A stretch of 64,000 bases of DNA from positions 55,898,094-55,962,093 of the forward strand of contig NC_068576.1 in assembly GCF_025698545.1 (NCBI RefSeq), written 5' to 3'. Both the position numbers and the translations under genes were made by a program. Source of the DNA: Gossypium raimondii. Its lineage: Eukaryota; Streptophyta; Magnoliopsida; Malvales; Malvaceae. This document shows positions 37,153 through 49,900 of this stretch, piece after piece (within the stretch, counting starts at the first letter, position 1; the number at the start of each line of letters is the position of its first letter). The notes under the pieces are model-generated. The model made no database searches. It saw nothing but the letters and a program-made list of their open reading frames with translations, and was not told the origin of the DNA.

Positions 37153-38665
37153 TGATGGGTGTCGAATCCACCAATATAAACCTACGCATTAATTTGCAAA
37201 TTATGCAGTATAGGGAGTAGGGTCTACCCCTCAGAGACTGGTTTACTGTAAATTGTTGCTCTCTTGACCAGATTTATGTCGGGGCAGCTGTCGTGCCCAA
37301 GAAATTCGAGGGGGATAAAATTTGATGACTTGAAATAAACAGAAAAATAACGTAAAAAGTAAAAGTTGAAAACAGGATAATAAAAACAGTGAAATAAATA
37401 TTAAGAAAAATTAATTAGAATAAGCTCAGCTTTAGGCACGAATTTTCCTCGTATTTGAACCGATCCTCGAAATTGGATGAACTCCTCTTTTCCAATAAGC
37501 TAGTTATAGCTACCATGGACGCCTCGGACACCAACTCTTCCTTGTGTAAATTAGTTATGGAACGTCCAATAACTAACCCTTGCCGATCGAACAACCACGA
37601 AACGTTCGTGATTTAGAACTCCGACAGCTTTGCATTCTAGAAGAGCCTAGCTCGAACCAATGCCCTCAACCGCGTGGGACATTTAAATTCGGTTACTACT
37701 TCCCTTGACAGAACCAAATAACAATCTCCACTTGGCACGCCAATGTGTTCACAGAAAACCGATTAGAAACGTTCCTTTCGGAATTCCAACTGTACGTCTA
37801 ATCACACTAAATCAAACGACGTCTTTTTTAACTTAGTGTTGATCTGACTTTATGAGTTGACAAAATCATACTCTTAATCCGGAGAAATAATAAGTACTAG
37901 AATTTAGGAGTTAATTTGCTCGGGTTTATAACTCACGGGTTTTGACGAGGCTAATTTCGGCCTAAAGCTGAAAATGAGTTTAGTTGGCTAAGGTTTGGGG
38001 TATGTTGGTATTGGAATAATTGAATAAGATTGAATAAATGAAAAAAATGAAAGTGAGTGGTGAAGGTGACGCAAGGTTGGAAATTAATTGCTGACAAAAA
38101 AAAAAAGATTGAATTGCAAGAGATAAAAGCTTAATTTAAAAACAAAATGATTAAAAACTTGATGGAAAATTTTATGAAAATACTTGATGAAAAACTTAAA
38201 AAGAACTTGCTACAAAACTTGATAGAAAACTTGGTAAATAAAAACTTGACAAAAGAACTAAATGAAAAATACTTGAAGAAAGAAAAACACTTAATGAAAG
38301 ACTTAATTGAAAGCTTGATTCATGAATTGATGATTAAAATGAACAATGTAGCATCTATTTATACTAATGACCTTGCTAAACTAAGAGCCACCAACATAGA
38401 AAATCAAGGAAAAATATTCCATGAAATAAAACAAATCCCAAAATAATCTCCCACTAAGTCAACAAAAATTTTAGCTAATTAATCTTGGAAAAATTCTTTT
38501 TTAGCCCTCCTTCTTTGCTTCTTTATTCAATCTAGCACAATTGTTTCCTTTTTATTCTATTTAGCCCAATTTGCACCTCTGCACAAAATTCAATAAAAAC
38601 ATAGAAAAATTAGTGGTGCACTTCATAAATTAACCAATTTAATTACATAAAATATGTAACTTTAG
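37153..38665 (-). repeat. LTR of the gypsy fossil (downstream copy)
   Basis: Matches 40596-42123 nearly throughout. It begins on the plus strand with TGATGGGTGTCGAATCC. Both LTRs contain a stretch of short AACTTGAT...GAAAA repeats that happens to stay open as a Lys/Asn/Leu-rich frame. That frame is not a known protein and is treated here as repeat structure. Confidence 0.85.
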
Positions 38666-39695
38666 ATGGAATTCGAATCGAATATATTTGTTCGAGTTAA
38701 ATTTTAAAAAATAATTTTGGGTCCTTGTAACCATTGTCACCCATCGTAATAAAATTTGTCCACCTTAATCAAATTTTTATTAACTTTCATCACTTCATAA
38801 TTTATTTATTAATTTTTATATCTTGGTTAGCTTCTTTGCTTGCTTAGTTGTTTCAATTATCTTTAGATTCTTGTCACTATGTATTTTAGAATTAAAAATA
38901 TATTAAATGTAAAAATATGATTTTTAATAAAAGTTATTTTAAAAATAAAATGTGAAATTGATACCAATATAAAATTTTAACACGAATATTTTATGGCATA
39001 ATTAATAATTCAATTTTAATATAAATATTCAATATAACTAAACAATTCAATAATATAAATAATATAAAATGTGATTTTTTTGGATAATTTTGATTTTTTA
39101 TTTGAGAGTAAAAGGTGAGAAGTAAAAGTTTAGGAGAAAAATAAAAAGTTTTGGGGAATAAAAGTTTGAGGGAAAGTAAATAGGGGGAAGTAAAATTTTG
39201 GAGGGAAAATATTAAAAAAAAAATTGGAGGGGGGAGGGTTTGGGATAGATGGGAGGTGGGATGGGAAGGGAATAAAAGTTTTAGGGGAAATGTGGGAGGG
39301 AGTAAAAATTTTGGGGGAAAATAAAAGGTTTTGAGGGTTTTGGGAGTAAAATTTTGAGAAAAAATAAATAGTTAAAATTTTGAGAAAAAATAAATAGGAG
39401 AGTAAAATTTTGGTGGGAAATGAATTTTGGGTAGATTGAGGGGTTGGGAGGGGAGGGGAGTAAAAGTTTTGGGGGGAAAGTGGGAAGGAGTAAAAGTTTT
39501 GAGGGAAAAGTAAAAAAGTTTGGGAGTTTGGGGTAAAAATGTAAAATATTATAGTTTGATATTCGAATTATTCGAATTCAAAAACTCAACTCGATTCGAA
39601 CTCGAAATTCGAAAAAAAAATTTGAGTTGATTCGAATAACTCGATTAACTCGAGTACGATTTTTTCGAGTCGAATCGAGTTTTGCTCACCCCTAC
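38666..39695. mobile_element. Insert with TCGAATCGAG-rich ends inside the gypsy fossil
   Basis: The left edge has GAATTCGAATCGAATATA and the right edge GAGTCGAATCGAGTTTTGC followed by TCACCCCTA. Both recall the ends of a common plant short-element type with a TAGGGGTGAGC terminus. The interior holds the C-free G/A/T tract (39049-39563). The left terminus is worn, so the boundary there is approximate. Confidence 0.45.
39049..39563 (+). repeat. 515-base tract with no cytosine; G-rich minisatellite
   Basis: Reading every line, the plus strand has no C from 39049 to 39563 while G is abundant. Loosely repeated units of about 20-30 bases such as AGTAAAAGTTTTGGGG occur many times. Closely spaced G-runs (39440-39459: GGGGTTGGGAGGGGAGGGG) meet the simple G-quadruplex pattern. 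No coding content. Confidence 0.85.
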
Positions 39696-40595
39696 CTTTG
39701 AGGAGTCATATTGACAAGCGCCCATCCACTAGCAGCGTCAATCATCTTCATTTCCATTGGGAGCAAACCCTCGTAGAAATATTGAAGAAGTGATTGTTCG
39801 GTCAAACCGTGTTGAGGACAACTTGCACACAATTTTTTGTATCGCTTACAATAGTCGTAGAGCGATTCACTCTCCATTTGGCTAATTCCCACTATGTCTC
39901 TCCTAAGTTCAGCTGCTCGCGATGCTGGGAAAAATCTGTCAAGAAAAACACGAGATAAGTTATCCAACATTGTAATAGAACCGGGGGGTAAGTAAAATAA
40001 TCATTCTCTTGCTGTATCAACTAAAGAAAAAGGAAAGGCCCGAAGTTTGATTTCATCTTCGGTTACTCCCTGTGGTTTCATGCTTGAGTAGACCATGTGG
40101 AATTCTCTCAAATGGGTATGTGGATTTTCGTTCTTCAAGCCTCGAAAAGTGGGCAAAAAGGTGAATAAGGTCTGACTTCAACTCAAACGGGGTTTCTCCG
40201 GCTGGATAGTTGATGCATAACGGTGTTTGCTCGTTGGGAGTAGCGGCTAGTTGACGAATGGTTCAGTTCGCCATCCTTTCTAGTTCAACGACTTCTGCTT
40301 CTTTTGTTTCAAAAAGTGGTTCAGTCTCAGGTTCAACCACTTCGACTTCTTTCCCACGTCGAAAGCCTCTGCACGAATTGCTTGGCTCAACCTTTCGACG
40401 TCGGATTCTAGGATCCCTTGTCCTAGCTTAACTTCTGTTTTACTTGCATGTTTAAGAGCTTCTGTCTCTTTTCGTCGTGCTCGTGCTGATTTCTCGATCT
40501 CTGGGTCGTATTCGAGATCTCCGGATGAAGATCTGGTCATGAAGATAGTTTAAACAATTGTAAGTGTTGCCAGTCCCCGATAACGGTGCCAAAAC

Positions 40596-42123
40596 TGATG
40601 GGTGTCGAATCCACCAATATAAACCTACGCCTTAATTTGCAAATTATGCAGTATAGGGAGCCCTCGGAGACTGGTTTACTTTAAATTGTTGCTCTCTTGA
40701 CCAGATTTTTGTCGAGGCAGCTATCGTGCCCAAGAAATTCGGGGGGGATAAAATTTGATGACCTGAAATAAACAGAAAAATAACGTAAAAAGTAAAAGTT
40801 GAAAACATGAAAATAAAAATAGTGAAATAAATATTAAGAAAAATTAATTAGAATAAGCTCAGCTTTAGGCATAAATTTTTCTCGTCTTTGAACCGATCCT
40901 CGAAACTGGATGAACTCCTCTTTTCCAATAAGCTAGTTATAGCTACCATGGACGCCTCAGACACCAACTCTTCATTGTGTAAATTAGTTATGGAACGTCC
41001 AATAACTAACCCTTACCGATCGAACAACCACGAAACGTTCGTGATTTAGAACTTCGGCAGCTTTGCGTTCTAGAAGAGCCTAGCTCGAACCAATGCCCTC
41101 AACCGCGTGGGACATTTAAATCCGGTTACTACTTCTCTTGACGGAACCAAACAACAATCTCCACTTGGCACGCCAATGTGTTCACAGAAAACCGATTAGA
41201 AACGTTCCTTTCAGAATTCCGTCTGTACGTCTAATCACACTAAATCAAACGACGTCTTTTTTGACTTAGTGTTGATCTAACTTTATGAGCTGACAAAATC
41301 ATACTCTTAATCCGGAGAAATAATAAATACTGGAATTTAGGAGTTAATTTGCTCGGGTTCGTAACTCACAGGTTTTGACGAGGCTAATTTCGGCCTAAAG
41401 CTAAAAATGGGTTTAATTGGCTAAGGTTTGAGGCATGTTGTAATTGGAATAATTAAATAAGATTGAATAAATGAAAAAAATGAAAGTGAGTGGTGAAGGT
41501 GACGCAAGGTTGGAAATTAATTGCTGACAAAAAAAGAAAAAGAAAAAATTGAATTGCAAGAGATAAAAGCTTAATTTAAAAACAAAATGATTAAAAACTT
41601 GATGGAAAATTTTATGAAAAGACTTGATGAAAAACTTAAAAAGAACTTGCTACAAAACTTGATAGAAAACTTGGTAAATAAAAATTTGATAAAAGAATTA
41701 AATGAAAAATACTTGAAGAAAGAAAAACACTTAATGAAAGACTTGATTGAAAGCTTGATTCATGAATTGATGAATTGATGATTAAAATGAACAATGTAGC
41801 ATCTATTTATACTAATAGCATTGCTAAATTAAGAGCCACCAACATAGAAAATCAAGAAAAAATATTCCATGATATAAAATAAATCCCAAAATAATCTCCC
41901 ACTAAGTCAACAAAAAATTCAGCTAATTAATCTTGGAAAAATTCTTCTTTGGCCCTCCTTCTTTGCTTCTTTCTTCAATCTAGCCCAATTGTTTCCCTTT
42001 TCTTCTATTTAGCCCAATTTGCACCTCTGCACAAAATTCAATAAAAACATGGAAAAATTAGTGGTGCACTTCATAAATTAACCAATTTAATTACATAAAA
42101 TATGTAACTTTAGCATTTAATCA
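40596..42123 (-). repeat. LTR of the gypsy fossil (upstream copy)
   Basis: 1528 bases, bounded by TG on the left and CA on the right, with the CAAAT duplication outside. It is adjacent to the primer-binding site, which sets the minus-strand orientation. Confidence 0.85.
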
Positions 42124-42129
42124 CAAATG

Positions 42130-43430
42130 TCGCAAGATAAAATTGTTAAATTAGGACCAAGTTGATATAATGTTTAAATTTTAAGGGCTAAATTGTTATT
42201 ATGCCAACCAAAATCATGTACAGTTGATTGAAAATATTGACTCGTGACTAATTATGATTATTTGTTCACTTTTGAAATTGACAGGGATTAAATTACTCTG
42301 ATTTTTTTTAAAAGAATCAATTTGCTCAATTTCGAATTTGAAATATACTTAATCGCTAATCCTAACTTTTCACGTTGTTATAAGTTTTTAGGTGGGATAG
42401 CATAAAAGAACAAGGGTTGCTATATATAATATAGCTCGCACCTTAAAGATTGATGCCCGGTTGTTATAACCTTTCACCTTTCTAATATAATTTGATTTAA
42501 AGAATGAACATCATTTTTATAATTTTCTAACTAAGTTGATGCCCGATTGACTCGTGACATCAATTTAGTCATGAATTTTGTTAATACTATAGATTAAAAA
42601 GTATATATTAAAATAAATATATTTTATATTATAAAATATATTTAAAATAATGAAAATAACCAACATAACCAATTTATATTTTATAAAATATAAATATATT
42701 TGAAATAATTAATAAATATTAAACATTTAGTCGATTAAGTTTGTTAGTTTGATTATCAAATTCAATAATATATAATCGACTAACATGATCAAATTAACTG
42801 ATCCTCAAACTAATTTAACTGACTTATACTCTTCTCTATCGCTCCGTACAAATCAAAACATACCACTACATACAACTTTGAACTTCATATCCTACCGGGC
42901 AATTGATATGGAAAGATTGATTTTATTTAAAATTTTAATTATTTAATTATTAAATGTTTTTTGTCGATACAATTTTAATTTTTTTTAGTGTTACAATTAC
43001 AATCATAATTCTAATTATTACATCTATATTGATGGGGAAATACTAAATCATCAAAAAACCGTGAAAGCACGACCAGTATTCTTTCTTTCCTAATAAACAC
43101 AAGTTGACAAATAGCAAGTGATACAATTTATCCTATCAACACAAAATCAATCACAATAAAACACAAACAATAAGATAAGCAAGACATGTACCTTTTAAGT
43201 AGAAAACTACTTTAAAGTGAAAGGATAAAGACCACAAGACTTGAAAGCATATCCAAAAGTTCAACTATATTCAAAGTTCTTGCTATAAGATTACAATATA
43301 AAACCACTACAAATAGCATATAAATGGATTAATGGGTCTTTTTACTCAACTAACCCCCAAAAATAAATATTTACAAGAATGATCCAACTTCAAAAATAAT
43401 GACAGGAATGACCTGAAAGGAACAACGTCG
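42130..43430. other. AT-rich intergenic region
   Basis: The first 60 bases (to about 42200) and 37060-37147 form inverted arms (TAATAACAA...TTTAGC), so the LTR element landed inside an older inverted-repeat element. The remainder is AT-rich with no gene seen. Confidence 0.5.
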
Positions 43431-43434
43431 GGCG

Positions 43435-43985
43435 GTACCGGCACCCAACTCAATCACTTGCCAATAATTATCCCATAATTGAATTGGGGATTAAAAAAAA
43501 TTTTGGTGCCGGCGGTGCAGTCACCCGCCCCAGTATGCATATTTTTTGTGTACTTTTTCAAAAATATAGGCATTTTTCAGTCCAAAAAAATATTTTTTAT
43601 TAGGTGATGGCGTGCAAGTGGTTGACACTGTCAAAAATAAAATTAATTTTTTTCGGTACTTTTTGGTGTCAACCAGGTAAAATTTTTTGATTCCATGTTT
43701 CTAGTGGCCGACACTCTAGTAATTTTTTTTCTGTATTTTTTGGCGTCGACACAGTGGTGGTCGGCACCCCTGTTCAAAATTTTTATTTTTTTTGATCCCA
43801 TGTTTCTTGTGGCCGGCATTGGAGCAAAAAAACAATTTTTTTTGGTGTCAGCCTTTCCCATGCCGACACCGGTTGTTTTGTGCATAAAATATTTTTTGGT
43901 GCCGACCTTCCATCTTCCAACACCTGTGTTTGAAAAAATATCTTTTTGGGTGCTGACAATCTCGTTGCCGGCACCCAAGCAAGCT
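43435..43985. repeat. Array of about 50-bp hairpin units (GGTGCCGAC/GCCGGCACC)
   Basis: About eight or nine drifted units follow one another. Each has a T-run, then GGTGCCGAC or variant, a short loop, then GCCGACACC or GCCGGCACC, then TGT...AAAA. The unit starts are near 43435, 43502, 43605, 43665, 43737, 43787, 43840, 43893 and 43947. Each unit is a near-palindrome, so each could fold into a small GC stem in AT-rich surroundings. No conserved protein was recognised in either strand. Confidence 0.65.
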
Positions 43986-43989
43986 ATAT

Positions 43990-45630
43990 ATTGAATTTTT
44001 CTATGTTTTGGTTGAATTTTTTTTTCTTTAACAGTTGAAGAGAAAAAAAAAATAGAGTCATAAGAGTGACACTTGAATATTTGTTTAGGATTATAGTTCG
44101 TATTTATAAAGAATAACAATATTTGGTATAATATTAGCTTTTTAATTTTTTTTATATTTTTAAAAACATTACATCACATCTTCTTTAATTATTCTCGATT
44201 CTATATCAGTTCATTGTAGATAAAATTTACGAACTTATGAACAATATTTTTTATCTAATTTAAAAGAATTCCTTTCTTTTTATCATAATAATATTTGCAT
44301 TAAAAATTATTTACAGGTTTTTTTTTACAAAATTTACCTAACTAATTTCATAATTTATGAAAATTCTCCAGTACAATAATATTAATTAAATTTGGATCAA
44401 TCAAATTACGAGTTGTTTCCTTAATAGATAGGGTGAATATTTGGTACATTAGTAGTGTACTTTGTTTATTCCACAATCAACCTTAAAAATTTGACATGTG
44501 TATCTTTTTTAAACATCTATTTTAAATATTTTATTATATCCCTATAAAACATTTATCAACCCTTTAACCTTACTTGTGAAGTTTAAAAACTTTACCATAG
44601 TGTATCAAACATTTTCCTAATAGATATTTAAAAAATATAAATGAGACACATGCGTATCTCTTAACTCTATTTTTGGAGTTAAAAATTCGATCATTTGTAT
44701 ATCAAATAAGTATTCCTCTTATTAAAAATGCAAAGGGTAAAGTGAGGTTTTCCACATACAATAAAACTCATGACTCGGTGTGTATTCGGTCTATTTAATT
44801 TTTTATATCGAAAATTAAATAAATCGAATTATCTATGTATTCAATTTAGGAAGCAAAAATCAAACCAAACCAAAATTTTCGATTCAATTTATTAAATTTT
44901 TAGAATTTTTTTAATGATGTTTGAGTTGTACAGAAAAAATATTTTCTAATTGATATTTTTATTTCCTTTAAATTTTCACCTTATTGTCTTTTTTCAATTT
45001 TAAATTTAATTCTTTTAGGTTTTTTTATCATATCACTTTTAAATTTAATCTGAATATTTGAAAGTCTTAGCTTTTATTTTTTGGTATTTAGCTTATATAT
45101 TAAATGATAAAATAAAATAAAATAAAATAATCATTTCAATTTGGATTTTAAAATTTAATGGATATTTGGTTTTAAAATTTTAATGCATTTTGGTTTTAAG
45201 AGTAATGAGTTTTACTGAATATTTAAGTTTAAGGTCTAATTTTGGATCTGAAATGAGTTATGACCCTATGGGTTTAATCGTTTAAAATATTAAAACTGAA
45301 AACTGACAGAATTAACCAATTAAATCACATTTTAAAATATATCTAATAATTTTTGGTTCGGTTCACTTGGGTTTGAATATTTTTTGCACGTTCCTCCTCG
45401 ACATATAACTATAAATAAAATCATAAAGAAATTGTAAAATTACAATCAAAATTAATTATTACGATATATAAATATAGATGAACATCACCTGTATTTGATC
45501 AGACTGACTCGAATTTGCAAACGAAAATTGCGATTAGATTAGGACTTTGGGCTATTGCAGCAACATTCATATTTTGGGTCAATCTGTCACTTCCTTGAAG
45601 CAACTTCAGCCCATTAGACCCGCAATTTAG
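43990..45630. other. AT-rich intergenic region upstream of shikimate kinase
   Basis: No gene seen. Repeat-like patches occur at 44400-44740 (text typical of worn MITEs) and 44770-45380 (GGTTCGGTT-type ends). A TAAAA microsatellite lies at about 45108-45130. Confidence 0.5.
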
Positions 45631-45730
45631 GCCCAAAGACTTAAAGAGTTATTGAATTATCAAATCAGTCCCTCGAGTTTTGCACTCGTTTCTTTCCCGC
45701 CAAAACTACTAGACGGTAGACAGCATACAT

Positions 45731-46557
45731 CGGCCGTGGCAGCGCACCAAGACATATTAACCCCACGCGTCGAACCCCCTTTGGCAAAAATGCCACCGTA
45801 CTTTGCTCTCTACACACTGATTTGTTCCGCCCCAGTTATTTTTAACCCTCTTGCTCTTTCATCTGTACTTTTTCTCTGATTTTCTTTATTTCCAGACAGC
45901 ATATATTTCTTTTTTAGTTACTACCATCTCTTTTGGGCTTTCTAGTTTTGGCAAATTCTAAAGAAGCGGTGGAGATTCGGTTCCCCTTTTTAACTTTCTT
46001 GACAAGGTTTGTACTTTCATCTTTATCTCTTGGTAATTTGGCTGGTGATGTTTCTCTCCGTTATTTGGATCTGATGTTGATTTTATGTTTTAAAGTGCTT
46101 TGTTTTCAGTTTTTTTTTTTTTTGGTGAAGTAGAGCACATAATTTCAGCAATTGCATGCAACTTCAATCTGAATTTAGGGTTTTTATTATGAACCGAACC
46201 CGTTTTGCAAAGATTTAAAACTATGGGATCTGTAAGTTATCTGAAATAGTCTTCATTTCTCTTGGGTATGCTATATATCTTTTCCATTTTTGTTTTCTCT
46301 ATTTACCCGTTGAAGCTTCGCATGTTAACACCGAATGGAAAGCTATGTACCAAATTTTTATATGCTTATAGTATAACCTAGAACGTTGACCCTTTGCTTA
46401 TCATACAGTCACTATGAGTCCATGACCAACTTGAACTAGTTCATTTAAGTGTCCATCTCTGTTTAATTAGGCTAGGATGCCGGATAGTTTTGTTGGTGTG
46501 TTATTTAAGTTCAATCTATTGCTTCTTTTTAAGAGGTTCTTTGGTTGAGCTGCTAAA
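45731..46557 (+). promoter_or_regulatory. Shikimate kinase promoter, noncoding leader exon and leader intron start (copy 1)
   Basis: The block carries CGCCCCAGTTATTTTTAACC, a C/T-rich leader, GGCTTTCTAGTTTTGGCAAA and a splice donor at 46006/46007 (ACAAG|GTTTGT). The start codon is far downstream at 46923, so a leader intron is expected, with an acceptor near 46852. The whole block is repeated at 52410-53484. Confidence 0.6.
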
Positions 46558-46922
46558 TAGAGGTGTATATAAAATTTGTTTTCAGTTTCCATTCTTCAGT
46601 CTCCGCTTTAAAATGCATCAATGTCAATAAAAAAGCAAATTGCATTTATTAAAATGTTACATAAATAGACTGATAAAAGAGCCTTTACCGCTTAATACAC
46701 AGAGTCAGAGAGCAAAGCCCTTCACAAAATTCATTTTCTCTTTATTAATTATCCAAGGTAAGTTCATAAGTTTTCCTTGAAATCCTATTGTTAAATTTTA
46801 ATTAGCTTTATTATTAACTAATTTCTGCATAAAATTTCTCTTGAATTAAACAGTAAAAGAAAAACTGAGAATATTTATTTTTTTGAAAATTCTATTGAAT
46901 CGAGGGCGGTTAGGGGCTGAGA

Positions 46923-49900
46923 ATGGAGGCTGGAGTTGCATGCAAGTTGAATTATCCGACATGGATTGAGTCAGAAAGGTTTGGGAGGAACTCGACTGGT
47001 TCTTTGCGGTTCGGTCGGATAGCAAAGCAAGAACACAAGGCCCGGCTGGTTGTTTCGGCGCACTTTCCGGTTCTGACATCTTCTAATCGGTTTAGATCGG
47101 TCTCTTTCGAGGTTTCCTGCTCTTCCTCTAAGAACTTTTCAGGTACTTAAATGGAAAAAAAAATTAATATGCCAGTTTTATGATTATTGTAATGTCATTT
47201 ATCATATTTTATACAATTGATTCAAGTATTCAAGTCCTGTCTGTTTCTAAATCTATTTCAAGTTCTCTTAAATGGGCCAAATAAGGTATCATATTGGAAT
47301 AAAAGAATAACAACATTTTAAAAGAAAATAGACAGGAAAGAAATTATGGATACCTTTGCAAACGACACTATAAATTTACTATTGAACTGGTAGTAAAGTC
47401 CTTTTTTTTTTATGTACAGATTATGATGCAAGGTTTTATTTGTAATACTTGGAGCATAGATCAGAATTCATTTTGTTTCTGCTTTCTGTCAAATGTAAAT
47501 CTCCTTTCATGTTCTCGCTTTTCTGCTAAGTTGTACTGTTTAATCTTTCTTGGATTTCATGTTGTTTTAACATAGGATAACTAGCATGTTATGTTGATAT
47601 TGAGATTATCCAAAGTGAGAGCAGTACAACTCAGATCCTAGGTGGCTAAATTGTTCTAGAGAATTTTAAATTTTACCACACATATGATTGACCCCTATGA
47701 TGTTATGTTTTAAAATGTTATTTCACAGCTTCAACAATTGAAACTGGTAGCGTTCATGCACCTTATGATGAAGCTTTAGTGTTAAAGGTATGATAAAATT
47801 CCCTGTAATTATTTAAAAAATTTTAGTTATAAATTATAATATGGTGATTAGATACCTCTTATTATTTTTTAATCTTTTATCTCTTCCATTTAGTGTTTTG
47901 GCTTCTATTTCTGGTAATATATATAGTTTTTAGTTAAGGCCTCAACCACTGAGAACGGAAGCTAACTTGTGCTGCATCTGAGATTTGTTCTGCCACTGTA
48001 TCTTACATGATGTGAATAAAATTTGCAGAATAAGTCACTAGAGGTTGAGCCATATTTAAATGGGCACAGTATATATCTTGTTGGTCAGTTTCTTTTGTCC
48101 AAGTTCTTTAAGTTTATATTGTCAAAGATTTACTTTCTTTGGTATCTAAACTTTATGAACATGAATGTGCAGGATTGATGGGTTCTGGAAAAACTACAGT
48201 GGGAAAAATTCTGTCTAACGTACTCAGTTATTCATTTTGTGACAGGTTTGTACTGTGAATTGTTTGTTCGTTGTGAGTCCTATAGTTGCAGTCTTCTGAT
48301 GCTTTGATACCAAAATTGATGTGGTTTAAGGGGGAAATGCACCAGTGAATCAATAAAAGAATTTGGTCTGAACAAAAAGGTAAGGAAGAAGCTAGAACTC
48401 CAGAAAACTTAGGGTTTAAAAAAACCTTTAGTTTCTTTATATTATTTCAAAGAAAAATAATAAGAATAATGATTACGTCTATAAAGCCTACAACTTATTT
48501 ATATAGGCTTTCTTCCTTGCAAGTGAAGTTATTGGGCCCTAGGTTTAAATCGTAAATATAACTAATAACCCTAGCCGTCTATCTAATACATGAAATAAAT
48601 ATTATAATATAAATAGAAGGTCCTTCATCATCTTCATTCTCCAACAAGATACTGGAAAGAAGAAAATAACATGCAGAAGCTATGGAAACATTCCTCATGA
48701 GTTTACTAGTTCTTCTTTATGGCATATTGTCCTCTATAGTTTGTAGGTTGGAATTAGTGGTCTTGGTCACAAGAGCTAATGATGGGTGATCATGCATTAA
48801 TTGAATTATTTAGGCATTGGTATGCTCAGATTAGACCCCACTGTCCATGAACTTGGTCTATTTTTGATACATTAATTGTCTTGCTTGAATATTAGAAGTG
48901 GTATTTCTTCGTTGATGTCTACCAATTACCAATGTAAGACTGCTAAATGGACTTTTTAATCTGTGTTTCAAGAATATCTTTATTCTACAATTTTCAGTGA
49001 CGCGTTAATAGAGCAGGAGGTGAATGGAATGTCTGTAGCCGAAATATTTAAGCTTCATGGTGAGAGATTCTTCAGAAAAAAGGAGGTAAGCTAGCAAACT
49101 CTCTCTCTGTATGCACATATTCTTTCATTTCTTCAGTGTATCTTACTTGAATCATTACTTATGTTGATGGTCATGTAGAAAGTAAGTCATCGATTTCCTA
49201 AAATTATATTTTTGGCATTATGCCTTTTATTTTAATTTTTTTTTGTTGAGTTGGTTTGAGCCTTTACTTATTTATTTTTAAGTTTGTTTTAATGTCTTCT
49301 TTAGCTAAAACTGAGTGTAGATACAAGGGTTAATGTCTGCCTTTATGTGCTATGGTCGAAGATTGTAAACCAGTATTAATCTCACTTAAGTAGGATGTGT
49401 GCTGCTGGTCATATGCAGAATTGGATGACATGAGTTTTCAGCCCTTTTTTTTCTTTTTTTAACATGTTGGAAGTATGAAATTAGCTTATTATGTCAATAG
49501 AAACCTTTCTATTAAGCCATTTGCGATAGAATATTATTGCAGACATGTGAAGTTGACCAACATTCAGAAGTTGGTTTTGGCTGAGTTTCACTAATATAAA
49601 GGGGAGGCCACTGTAAGCCGGAGATAGCAAATTTCCAAAAGAAAAGCATTAGACAAGTTGCTAACTGATTTTAGTCTCTATCATCACTTATTCTAGGACC
49701 ATTGTTTATGATTGCATGTAGGACCAATTCGGTCATCATACTTCTTGTCATTATAATATATTGCGCATTTTTCCAATTGAACTGAATCTTTTATATTCTT
49801 CTTCTTGACTACAAGACTGAGGTATTGCAGAGGCTCTCTTCAAAGAAACAACTTGTTGTTTCTACTGGCGGAGGTGCAGTTGTATGGGATGTGAACTGGT

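Larger units (their letters stand above)
37153..42123 (-). mobile_element. Broken Ty3/gypsy LTR retrotransposon fossil (Athila/Tat-like)
   Basis: Two long direct repeats (LTRs) at about 37153-38665 and 40596-42123 face the same way. A five-base duplication CAAAT flanks the whole (37148-37152 and 42124-42128). On the minus strand the primer-binding site beside the upstream LTR (40591-40573) resembles the 3' end of tRNA-Asp, the primer of Athila/Tat-type elements. Gag-like remains lie at about 39692-40540; no pol or envelope region was seen, so it is clearly broken, with most of the interior lost. The LTRs differ by a few percent by eye, which suggests an insertion within the last few million years. 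A separate AT-rich insert occupies about 38666-39695. Confidence 0.85.

Noticed and set aside
38147-38446. 99-codon Lys/Asn/Leu-rich frame
   Set aside because: Lies wholly in an LTR, is repeated in the other LTR, and arises from short AACTTGAT-type repeats; not a host gene.
43643-44119. 158-codon minus-strand frame over the hairpin array
   Set aside because: The frame follows the repeat units and has no protein family likeness; better explained as repeat DNA.
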